Below are positions 15,755 through 23,152 of a DNA stretch of 29,165 bases, piece after piece. This stretch comes from CAWGCE01 sp964480915. Its GTDB lineage: Bacteria; Planctomycetota; Planctomycetia; Pirellulales; Pirellulaceae. The stretch is taken from contig CAYZRS010000058.1 in assembly GCA_964480915.1 (NCBI GenBank), forward strand, positions 1-29,165, in the 5' to 3' direction. Positions within the stretch are counted from its first letter, which is position 1; every line of letters starts with the position of its first letter. Made by a program: the position numbers and the translations under genes. The notes below the pieces were generated by a model. The model was not told where the DNA came from. It searched no databases and saw only the letters and a list, made by a program, of their open reading frames with translations.

Positions 15755-17731
15755 ATGAGCAGCCTTTTCAACAACATGCTGAACCCTGGCCAGTGGCTGC
15801 TGCTCGCGCTGATTCCGCCGGCGATTGTTGCGCTCTACTTTCTCAAACTCAAACGACAACCGATCGTCGTACCGAGTACCTACCTTTGGCACCGCACCAT
15901 TGAAGACCTGCACGTCAACAGTTTGTGGCAAAAGATGCGGCAAAACCTGTTGATGTATCTGCAACTGCTGCTGATCGGTCTGCTGATGCTGGCCTGCCTG
16001 CGACCCAGCTGGAATTCCAGGCAATTGGCGCAAGATCGTTTCGTCTTCTTGATCGATGTATCGGCCAGCATGAGTGCCACCGACGTCTCGCCAACTCGTT
16101 TGGAAGAAGCCAAGAAGAAAGTCGACCAGCTGATCCAGCAAATGAAACCAGGCGATGCCGCGATGCTGATCAGTTTTTCGGATCGAGCCAAGGTTGAACA
16201 ACCGTTTACGACGATGCAGCGCAAACTGCGTCGACGCCTTGCCAGGATCGAACCGACGCAACGAGGCAGCGACATTACCGAAGCACTGACCGCCGCTGGA
16301 GGCCGAGCCAACCCGGGTCGTACTAGCGAAAGCGGGACGACCGACGTCCAGGTCGCCGACGCGATGCCGGCCGACGTCTACGTCTTCAGCGACGGCGGAT
16401 TCCGCAGCATCCCCGAATTCTCTTGGGGTAACCTGCGACCGATCTTCGTGCCCGTCGGCCGTGAAACTTCCAGTAACCTGGCAATCACCACGTTCACCGC
16501 CGGTAAGACTTCCAACAAATCGGACCGCCTGCAAGCGATCGCCGAGGTGACGCATTTTGGCGAGCAACCCGTCACGTTCTCGGCCGAGCTCTATCTTGAC
16601 GACGAGCTACTGGATGCGGCCGAATACTCGGTCGACGCGAACGGCTCGGAAGGGATCGAATTCAATCTCGACGACGTCCGTGAAGGCGTCTTGCGGCTCG
16701 AACTGATCTGCGAAGATGATTTCGAGGCGGACAACACGGCCCACCTCGCCATGAACCCTCCGGACGAAGCGAAAGTGCTGTTGGTGACGGAAGGCAACTA
16801 TGCCTTGGAAACGGTGTTGCGGACAGAAGAACAGGGTGACCGGTCGATCGTTCAGGTGATCGCACCAGAAGCGATGAACGACAGCGACTACAAACTGTCG
16901 GCCACCGACGGCATTTATGACCTGATAATTTTCGATCAATGCCAACCGTTGGAACTCCCACGCGCGAACACACTGTTCATTGACGCTTTGCCACCGGGCG
17001 ATACATGGACCGCCAAGGAAGCGGTCACCGCTCCACAGATGATTGATGTCGACATGGTCCATCCACTCACCAAATATGTCGATTTCGGTGACGTACGATT
17101 TGCGGAAGCTCGTGAGATCAACGGCCCACCTGGACAACGCATCCTGATGGAAATGGACATCGGACCTGTCGGGGTGGTCGCTCCGCGAGAAGGTTTCGAA
17201 GATTTCGTACTCGGGTTTGGGCTATTAAGCAACGGCGAGGGAGGCGAGCGACTGGCCAACACCGATTGGAGATTGCGACTCAGTTTCCCCGTCTTTTTTC
17301 GCAACCTGATTTCCTACATGGGGAACGTCGATCAAAGTGCCGCGGCCGCTTTGGGCGCACGTCCTGGTGACACGATATCGATCAAAACAAAAATCCCTCA
17401 AAACGAAATCACAATCACCAGCCCGCAAGGCCACGCCACCACCGTCGCCCGAAACCGGGACAACTCGCATAAATTCTTCGGCACCCACGAGCTGGGTGTT
17501 TATGAAGTGGATGACAACGATCCGAATTCAGAACGACGCTTTGCCGTCAATCTTTTTGATACCGTCGAAAGTGACATCCGACCTAAGGACTCGTTCGAAA
17601 CGGCCTGGACCGAAGTGAAAGCCCAGCAAGCGATGGAAACCAAACAGGTCGACTTCTGGCGCTGGCTACTGATGCTGGCGCTCATCGTACTAGTGGTCGA
17701 ATGGTACGTCTTTAATAAGCGGATCGTTTAA
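15755..17731 (+). CDS. BatA-like VWA membrane protein
   Basis: The protein has 658 residues. It begins with a BatA/aerotolerance-type N-terminus: two membrane segments (about 13-31 and 66-84) around a short RQPIVVPSTYLW stretch. A VWA domain spans about 95-280 with the MIDAS motif D101-x-S103-x-S105, and a beta-rich, possibly Ig-like region follows. A single membrane segment near 636-653 ends the protein, with a short basic tail. VWA proteins of this shape are partners of MoxR ATPases in the Bat systems. It is the last gene of the block, 57 bases after the DUF58 gene. No strong terminator was seen within 190 bases after it. The ligand or target is unknown. Confidence 0.88.
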   Translation: MSSLFNNMLNPGQWLLLALIPPAIVALYFLKLKRQPIVVPSTYLWHRTIEDLHVNSLWQKMRQNLLMYLQLLLIGLLMLACLRPSWNSRQLAQDRFVFLIDVSASMSATDVSPTRLEEAKKKVDQLIQQMKPGDAAMLISFSDRAKVEQPFTTMQRKLRRRLARIEPTQRGSDITEALTAAGGRANPGRTSESGTTDVQVADAMPADVYVFSDGGFRSIPEFSWGNLRPIFVPVGRETSSNLAITTFTAGKTSNKSDRLQAIAEVTHFGEQPVTFSAELYLDDELLDAAEYSVDANGSEGIEFNLDDVREGVLRLELICEDDFEADNTAHLAMNPPDEAKVLLVTEGNYALETVLRTEEQGDRSIVQVIAPEAMNDSDYKLSATDGIYDLIIFDQCQPLELPRANTLFIDALPPGDTWTAKEAVTAPQMIDVDMVHPLTKYVDFGDVRFAEAREINGPPGQRILMEMDIGPVGVVAPREGFEDFVLGFGLLSNGEGGERLANTDWRLRLSFPVFFRNLISYMGNVDQSAAAALGARPGDTISIKTKIPQNEITITSPQGHATTVARNRDNSHKFFGTHELGVYEVDDNDPNSERRFAVNLFDTVESDIRPKDSFETAWTEVKAQQAMETKQVDFWRWLLMLALIVLVVEWYVFNKRIV

Positions 17732-17922
17732 GCTTGGCACGAACCAGTGCGGTTGCAACGATGCGGCGAGATGAGCGGAGCAGTCACTGCTAAGAATTCT
17801 CTGAATTGGTGTCGAACCGGTCAAGCTATCACTGGTTGTGGTATCGGCCATCCTCTCTAATGAGAGTCAGGCCACCACAGGCGTGGCTCTCCTCCGGCCC
17901 CATCAATAAGGCGACGCTCACA

Positions 17923-18438
17923 ATGGATGATAACGAGTTTCTCAAGCAGCAATTCATAGCCTTACGTGCGGAAATCCAGGCTTCGAAATCGCGGGCGTTA
18001 TGGATCGTCATGGTCGGCATCTTTCTTGTCGTTGCGGCCGCTTACCTGTCCACGGTGAAGCCAAGAATATTCGCCAGCGCGGCCATTCCTTTTAGCCTTC
18101 TAATGTTGATTCTCGCCTACACGGTGGAACAAAACGGAATCATCCGAGCGGGCCGTTACATTCGTGACCACATTGAACCAGCATTCAAAAACGAAAAAGG
18201 CTGGGAAGACTGGCTGTCGAGCAACACGGCCTTCCGAGAAGTCGATCGGTACTTCTTCTTCGGTTTCATCGTGATCTTTCTGGCGTTCTACTCCATCAGT
18301 TGCACCGTCTCCTTAGAGATGTTTAAGGATCTGAATTACAGCTGGGTGGCGAAGAGTGCCGGATATACCTTCGGCGGTGGATTCCTCTTTGTCGTGTTGG
18401 TGCTCTTTCGACATTGGCGAACACTCTCTCCTAAGTAG
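17923..18438 (+). CDS. Four-helix membrane protein of unknown function
   Basis: From the ATG at 17923 the protein has 171 residues (MDDNEFLKQQF start). A longer reading from 17806 has no family support. Four hydrophobic segments lie at about 25-42, 51-68, 110-130 and 145-162, with a polar loop of about 40 residues between the second and third. I recognise no family. An AAGG about 11 bases before the ATG is too distant to be a good ribosome-binding site. The 191 bases between it and the BatA-like gene contain several hairpins but no clear promoter. A strong hairpin plus T-run follows its stop. Confidence 0.7.
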   Translation: MDDNEFLKQQFIALRAEIQASKSRALWIVMVGIFLVVAAAYLSTVKPRIFASAAIPFSLLMLILAYTVEQNGIIRAGRYIRDHIEPAFKNEKGWEDWLSSNTAFREVDRYFFFGFIVIFLAFYSISCTVSLEMFKDLNYSWVAKSAGYTFGGGFLFVVLVLFRHWRTLSPK

Positions 18439-18449
18439 ACGAATCAGCA

Positions 18450-18503
18450 GCGAGCCGGGAGCCCCATGGGATGGCTCCTGGCTCGCACTCGTCTGCTCTT
18501 TTT
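18450..18503 (+). terminator. Terminator after four-helix membrane protein
   Basis: A 14-bp stem with one G-T pair (18450-18463 and 18473-18486) has a 9-base loop. A T5 run follows at 18499-18503 after 12 bases. It starts 12 bases after the stop codon. Confidence 0.6.
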
Positions 18504-18649
18504 CCGCGGGTTTTTCGACAAATCTGGGATGAGCAAACTTTTTCTTGGGATTCCATGTCCCCCGGATGGAGTAGCTCACGCAAGGGTTAGTACAGGCAGC
18601 GAAGAACGCCGCCTGACAACAAATCACCCCCCAAGTTTGGAGAAACGTC

Positions 18650-19348
18650 ATGTCTTACCGCAGCCTCAAGCAGACCTTCTTTTGCCTCGCAACATTAACT
18701 CTCGTAACTTTCAACGCGGCCGTTACCCAGGCCCAAGTGGTCGCCAATAGTTACTCGACCGGCGGGACAGCTCGCGCTTCGGCAACCGGACGAGGCAATG
18801 TCAATCTACAAGCCAATGCTGCTGCCAGTGGCGGTGGCTATGCCGAAGCAAACATGAATGGCTCGGGCCGCTTCGTTGGTCGAGCGAGCGGTTCTTCGAC
18901 GGCAATTACGAACGGTGGCATTGCCGTTAGCAATGGCCAGTCACACGCCCAAGGTTGGAACGCTCAATCGAACTCCGATACTTTTGCCGCGTCGAACTAC
19001 GGCATCGCGGTTGCCAATGGTGGTGCCTACGCTCAAGGGAACGCGTCTGCCAACAGCATGAGCGGTGCGATTGCCGACGGTGGCATGGCCTTCTCAGACA
19101 GCCAAGCGATGGCCCAGGGCCGTTTCGGTGGCTACGGCCAATCGAACAGCACGGCGATCACGACGGTCAATGGTGGCTTCGGAAGCAGCACGAGCGTGGC
19201 AGATGCCAACGGTTACTTTGGCGGAACCGCAATCAGCAACGGTGAAGCGATCACGATTGGACCTGGCAACTCGGGTGCGGTCGCTGGCAGCGAAGCTTGG
19301 TTCGGTGGCACGAGCATCTCGGACGCAGTCCACTATGTTGGCCCGTAA
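18650..19348 (+). CDS. Secreted Gly/Ser/Ala/Asn-rich repeat protein
   Basis: The protein has 232 residues. The signal peptide spans about 1-29 (TQAQ cleavage). The mature part is built from irregular repeats with recurring phrases of the type (T/A)AI(T/A)xGGxA and (A/Q)QG, spaced about 25-35 residues apart. Gly, Ser, Ala and Asn dominate, and I find no Lys and no Cys after the signal peptide. It could fold as a beta-solenoid or remain disordered. GGAG (18639-18642) with a 7-base spacer supports the ATG. A terminator follows, so it is a single-gene unit. I recognise no family; it could be a surface or matrix protein. Confidence 0.78.
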   Translation: MSYRSLKQTFFCLATLTLVTFNAAVTQAQVVANSYSTGGTARASATGRGNVNLQANAAASGGGYAEANMNGSGRFVGRASGSSTAITNGGIAVSNGQSHAQGWNAQSNSDTFAASNYGIAVANGGAYAQGNASANSMSGAIADGGMAFSDSQAMAQGRFGGYGQSNSTAITTVNGGFGSSTSVADANGYFGGTAISNGEAITIGPGNSGAVAGSEAWFGGTSISDAVHYVGP

Positions 19349-19376
19349 GCCCGAACAACGTGAAACGAATGAGTAG

Positions 19377-19405
19377 CCCCGCCAACTTTGGTGGGGTTCT
19401 TTTTT
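19377..19405 (+). terminator. Terminator after Gly/Ser-rich protein
   Basis: An 8-bp stem CCCCGCCA/TGGTGGGG (one G-T pair) with a 4-base loop is followed by TTCTTTTTT. It lies 29 bases after the stop. Confidence 0.8.
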
Positions 19406-19443
19406 GCGCGCTGGCAACGGCTCGCTGGCGGACATATTTCTAA

Positions 19444-20610
19444 TCAGCGACGAAGGACCAGCTGTGTCAGTTCGGGCGGACAGCGGAAACGGAGCGGCCG
19501 CGTGCCGGCGATGCCCCGGCTGACATGCATCAATGTCGGCTCGTAGAAAAAGGTGCCGGCGGCATGCCGCGTACCGAAAACGCTGGGTGCCAAAATCGGG
19601 CCAATCAGCGGCAGACGCACCTGGCCACCATGGGTGTGGCCGGCCAACATTAAATCGAAATCGTGAACCCGAGACCACTGGAGCTGATCGGGCGAATGAC
19701 ACAGGGCGATTCGCAACGGTCGTTTCCCAGCGAATAATTCAGGCACACTGCTCATGTTGGCGGCGGGTGGAAACCAGGGCAATTCGTTCCCCGCAATGAC
19801 GATCGGGTAGCCGTTGTGCTCGATCTGAATCCAGGTCTGCCCGACGTCGATGAGGCCGGCACCGGTCAGCGTGTCGCGGGCCAACTGCTCGTCATAGAGC
19901 CTCAGCTCATGATTCCCCAGCACAAAAAAGACACCATACTTTGCCTGTAAACGTCCTAAAGTCGGTTCGACCCAAGGCAGGCATTCTTTCTTCTCTAAGA
20001 TGTCGCCCGTAATCACGACGATATCGGAAGCAAAGGCGTTCGCCTGATCGACCAACTCGTCGTAGAAGGCCTGCGTCAGTTGACCGGTCAGGTGCAAATC
20101 GGAGAGGTGCGTGATCGTGAGCCCCTGTAACGCCTCATCCAGACGCGGCAGGGCCAACACTTTTTCGTGAACGCTCAGTTGCAAGATCTCATTGCCCGGC
20201 AACCTGGCGACAAAACCGGTCAGCGCGTCGCCCGTCGGCCGATGCCCTAGCTTGCGGGAAACCGACTCTAGGCGAGTATGATTCGACATTAGCAAATTGG
20301 TCGATTCGGGTCGTGCTAATCGAAAGATGCGATGAATGACGGCGAACAGGGCTGCCAATAAACAGCACGTGCCGTAGGCCACGGTGACCAGTTCCCAACC
20401 GGTGCGACCTTCAAATGCGACGCCTCGCATCAGCACATCAAAACTGGCAATGCCAATGAGCGTTGGAATGCCAATGAAGAATATCTTCCAGACAACATCA
20501 ATCGACTTGATGATCGGTCGCGGTGTCGCCGTGCCGTGCAACCGGTTAATAAACGCTACGAAGATAGCGAAGTGGCCAAGCAGTAGGCAGGGAATGAGCA
20601 ACCAAATCAT
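19444..20610 (-). CDS. Membrane-anchored metallophosphoesterase (YkuE-like)
   Basis: The protein has 388 residues. The N-terminal 95 residues hold about three membrane helices (near 3-20, 40-60 and 76-95). A calcineurin-type metallophosphoesterase domain fills about 160-388 with the full set of metal-binding motifs: D171-x-H173, G202-D203, G232-N-H-E235, H305, and G324-H-T-H-G-G-Q330. Proteins of this layout (YkuE type) hydrolyse phosphoesters at or near the membrane; the substrate is unknown. No ribosome-binding site precedes the ATG at 20610. It lies 111 bases downstream of the receiver-domain gene on the same strand, so the two may be cotranscribed. The active site is intact. Confidence 0.9.
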   Translation of the reverse strand: MIWLLIPCLLLGHFAIFVAFINRLHGTATPRPIIKSIDVVWKIFFIGIPTLIGIASFDVLMRGVAFEGRTGWELVTVAYGTCCLLAALFAVIHRIFRLARPESTNLLMSNHTRLESVSRKLGHRPTGDALTGFVARLPGNEILQLSVHEKVLALPRLDEALQGLTITHLSDLHLTGQLTQAFYDELVDQANAFASDIVVITGDILEKKECLPWVEPTLGRLQAKYGVFFVLGNHELRLYDEQLARDTLTGAGLIDVGQTWIQIEHNGYPIVIAGNELPWFPPAANMSSVPELFAGKRPLRIALCHSPDQLQWSRVHDFDLMLAGHTHGGQVRLPLIGPILAPSVFGTRHAAGTFFYEPTLMHVSRGIAGTRPLRFRCPPELTQLVLRR

Positions 20611-20721
20611 GTTCTATTTTCGTTTATCAACGCGGGCTTCAACGAGCTCATCCAAAATCACAAATGGGTTTGTCATCCCGAGAATCAGCGTAGATGATGA
20701 GTCACCAATGCGGCACGCGGA

Positions 20722-22443
20722 CTAGGCTTGAGTTACCTTGTCGACATTCTCGATGATTCCATCCACGGTGGCCAGCAGCTGATCCAATCGGAAAGGCTTA
20801 TACAGAATGGCGTTAGGCAACAAACCGGCTTGACGCGCCTTGACGATCGAATGCCCCGGATCGTAGCCGAAACCACTCATGAGAACGAGTGGCACAAACG
20901 TCAACGTTTGCTGTAGTTTTAAAAGCAGTTCGTATCCATTCATATCGGGCAGCCGGATATCGGCAATAATCACATCGTAGGCAGCACCTTCATCCGTGTT
21001 CCGGACCATCAGTACCGTCTCCTCTCCCTCATGAGCCGTCTCGACGATGCAACCGTAGCGTTCGAGCAACGAATGGGCCGCGACTCGGACCGACTCGTCT
21101 ACATCAGCCACCAAGATGCGACGACCTCGTAGCCGCGGCCAAGCGACCGGCTCTTGCGGTTGTTTAGCGACCGCCTCGGCCGGCGTCATCTCTTCGCCGA
21201 CCCGCTGAATCACCTGTTTGATATCGCGCGCGTTTCGCAAAATTCGCTGCAAGCGTTTCACAACGGTCGATTCGTGGCCAATGTATCGTTCCATGACGTT
21301 CACGGCATCATTGAGAATCTCATCGACCGGCAATGCGACCTTTCCGTGGATCGCTTCGACGCTGGCCTGCGCCGTATTGGCCTGCTGTGCCACCAAGAGC
21401 TCAAGCGTATTCAGCGCTACCGCCACATCGCGTGAGAAGATTTCCAGAAACTGCAGATCGTTCTCGCTGAAGGCGTGCGGCTGAGGACTCTCGACATTGA
21501 ACGTGCCGATGACCTGATCGTGTTGAATTAAGGGCACTGTCAGCGAGCTCTTGGCGCCAATGTGCCCTTCGAGATAGAGCGGATCTTCGATCGTGTCTTC
21601 ACAGAGGTAACTGTTCCCGGTCGCGGCCACGAACCCGGTCACTCCGTTGTCCATCGGCCGCGCGTAGAGATCCCGCTTGGCGTTTTCACTGTTGATTCCC
21701 TCGCTGAGCAGCGGAATCAGCTCGCCCGTGCGTTGGTCGAGCAAGCGAATCTCGACCACGTCAAACTTCAGCAGGTTCTGTGTGAAGTGCAGAATGTTCG
21801 ACTTGAGGAGTTCAATGCGATCTTCGATGGCCATCTCGAAAATCTCTTCGGCTGACAGATTGGTCAATTCGATCCCCGCCTTGTGGATCGCTGCCATTTT
21901 CTGTTGCTGAAGCATTTCCGTCGTCACATCTCGCACCGTGACGATCAGGTGACGTGCTCGCTCGCCCCCCTCGACAATCACCGGTGCCGCGTGGACATGA
22001 AAATATTGGTCATCTTTGGACCGCAGCGTCGAGACGCTTTCTTCCCCGGTCGTGATCGCGGTGTGGAATGGGCAAAAGTCGGGGCCCAAGATATCGGGCT
22101 GATCGAAAGCGGCGTAAAAATTTTGACCATCAACGCAGCGATCACCGCACCAGTGCTCCATCCGATCATTGGCCCACAGAATCGAATTGCCCTCGTCGAT
22201 CAAAGCGGCTCCGTCAGGCATTCCTTCGAGAATCTGTTCGCTCTGAATCAGCTTAGCCAACTGAATGCTGTCGCCTTCGGTCGGGAAAAAATAGATGCAG
22301 TGAAACTGCTGGTCGGCCAGACTGGCCAGGATATCTAGCGTGGTCGAAGCGTGGACCACTTCGAAATGCTCATTGTTTGTATCTAGAAGGGTAGCGTGTT
22401 TTGAAGAATCACCCACGCAGAGGATTTTGGGTTTACTTGCCAA
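20722..22443 (-). CDS. PAS-GAF-receiver regulatory protein without kinase domain
   Basis: The start is TTG at 22443, supported by AGGAG with a 7-base spacer. The protein has 573 residues and no membrane segment. Residues 5-70 resemble a response-regulator receiver lacking the phosphorylation Asp. A PAS-like domain spans about 70-180 and a GAF domain about 195-350 (with GVTGFVAATG and LTVPL). Residues about 355-415 are helical, like a dimerisation stalk. Residues 440-565 form a normal receiver: D447 and D449, the phosphorylation site D495 (IADIRLPDMNG), S523 and K549. No HATPase (kinase) domain is present. It is thus likely a signal-responsive receiver that takes phosphate from a kinase elsewhere. 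The GAF and PAS ligands are unknown. Confidence 0.88.
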   Translation of the reverse strand: MASKPKILCVGDSSKHATLLDTNNEHFEVVHASTTLDILASLADQQFHCIYFFPTEGDSIQLAKLIQSEQILEGMPDGAALIDEGNSILWANDRMEHWCGDRCVDGQNFYAAFDQPDILGPDFCPFHTAITTGEESVSTLRSKDDQYFHVHAAPVIVEGGERARHLIVTVRDVTTEMLQQQKMAAIHKAGIELTNLSAEEIFEMAIEDRIELLKSNILHFTQNLLKFDVVEIRLLDQRTGELIPLLSEGINSENAKRDLYARPMDNGVTGFVAATGNSYLCEDTIEDPLYLEGHIGAKSSLTVPLIQHDQVIGTFNVESPQPHAFSENDLQFLEIFSRDVAVALNTLELLVAQQANTAQASVEAIHGKVALPVDEILNDAVNVMERYIGHESTVVKRLQRILRNARDIKQVIQRVGEEMTPAEAVAKQPQEPVAWPRLRGRRILVADVDESVRVAAHSLLERYGCIVETAHEGEETVLMVRNTDEGAAYDVIIADIRLPDMNGYELLLKLQQTLTFVPLVLMSGFGYDPGHSIVKARQAGLLPNAILYKPFRLDQLLATVDGIIENVDKVTQA

Positions 22444-22450
22444 CCCGGGG

Positions 22451-22455
22451 CTCCT
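22451..22455 (-). promoter_or_regulatory. Ribosome-binding site deciding a TTG start
   Basis: The minus strand reads AGGAG seven bases before the TTG at 22443. This is the reason for choosing the non-ATG start of the PAS-GAF-receiver gene. Confidence 0.75.
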
Positions 22456-22567
22456 GTTGGTACGCCACGACGATACGCATTAGGTTCCCACTCCATCACG
22501 AAGAAAAGAACGTTCCGACTTCAAAGCATAAAGCATCGCCACGGTTTGTCCCGCTATTTGGTTTGCG

Positions 22568-22595
22568 TTGCACGGAATTGGCTGGGAATTATACG
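22568..22595 (+). promoter_or_regulatory. Candidate sigma-70 promoter for the small two-helix protein
   Basis: TTGCAC (22568-22573) and TATACG (22590-22595) are 16 bases apart. The leader to the ATG at 22827 would be about 225 bases, and it contains the hairpin at 22723-22737. The match is fair; the long leader makes the assignment uncertain. Confidence 0.35.
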
Positions 22596-22826
22596 AGTCC
22601 AGACGGGACACAACAACTCTCTTCCCTAATCGTCATGGTCGACGGCCGGCCCGCAGTCTGCGATCGACACAACCGCCAACGGGTGAACAACCGTTGCGAA
22701 CAGAAACGAATCGAGCCGTGTTGTCGCCTCTGGCGACCTCATCTGCTGAGTTTTACCTAGGTACTGGTCGATACAGACTGTGGGGCAAGTCGGCCCCCAA
22801 CCTGGGCAAAGGAGCTGGAAAGCGCG

Positions 22827-23096
22827 ATGTGGCGATCACTTGTAATTGCAGTCGGAATGTCGATGTGCCTGCTCGGCGGCGAATTCATGGTCGTCGATCG
22901 AGTCGTCATGGCAGATCAGCAGACGGATACCAACGAGCTTTATCCGTACACCTTTGACGATTCTTCGTTGCGACAGTATTCCAGCAACTGGACCGGCCAA
23001 AACCGAGTCTTCATTCCGCCCGATTGGGCACCTTGGGGATTCCTCTCAGCCGGCGCCATGACCGTCCTTTACGGCGCAACGCTCTCACGTCGATAA
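22827..23096 (+). CDS. Small two-helix membrane protein of unknown function
   Basis: The protein has 89 residues. A hydrophobic segment at about 4-24 and another at about 66-86 suggest two membrane helices with a polar Asp/Ser/Asn-rich stretch between. A conserved-looking FIPPDWAPWGFLSAGAM motif (62-78) opens the second helix and the protein ends in SRR. I recall proteins with a PP-W-APW start of the last helix in planctomycetes, but no named family. GGAG sits 12 bases before the ATG. It converges with the DUF11 gene, 56 bases apart. Confidence 0.7.
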   Translation: MWRSLVIAVGMSMCLLGGEFMVVDRVVMADQQTDTNELYPYTFDDSSLRQYSSNWTGQNRVFIPPDWAPWGFLSAGAMTVLYGATLSRR

Positions 23097-23152
23097 ACGG
23101 CCATCGCCTGAGCCAGATCAGCGATCGGTGGCTCGCGAACGCTACTTCGGAC

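Larger units (their letters stand above)
22444..22826. other. Intergenic region between divergent genes
   Basis: This 383-base stretch lies between the minus-strand regulator and a plus-strand small protein. It contains the ribosome-binding site at 22451-22455, a plus-strand promoter candidate and a perfect hairpin GTCGCC/GGCGAC (22723-22737). I see no coding sequence with protein-like features. Confidence 0.5.
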
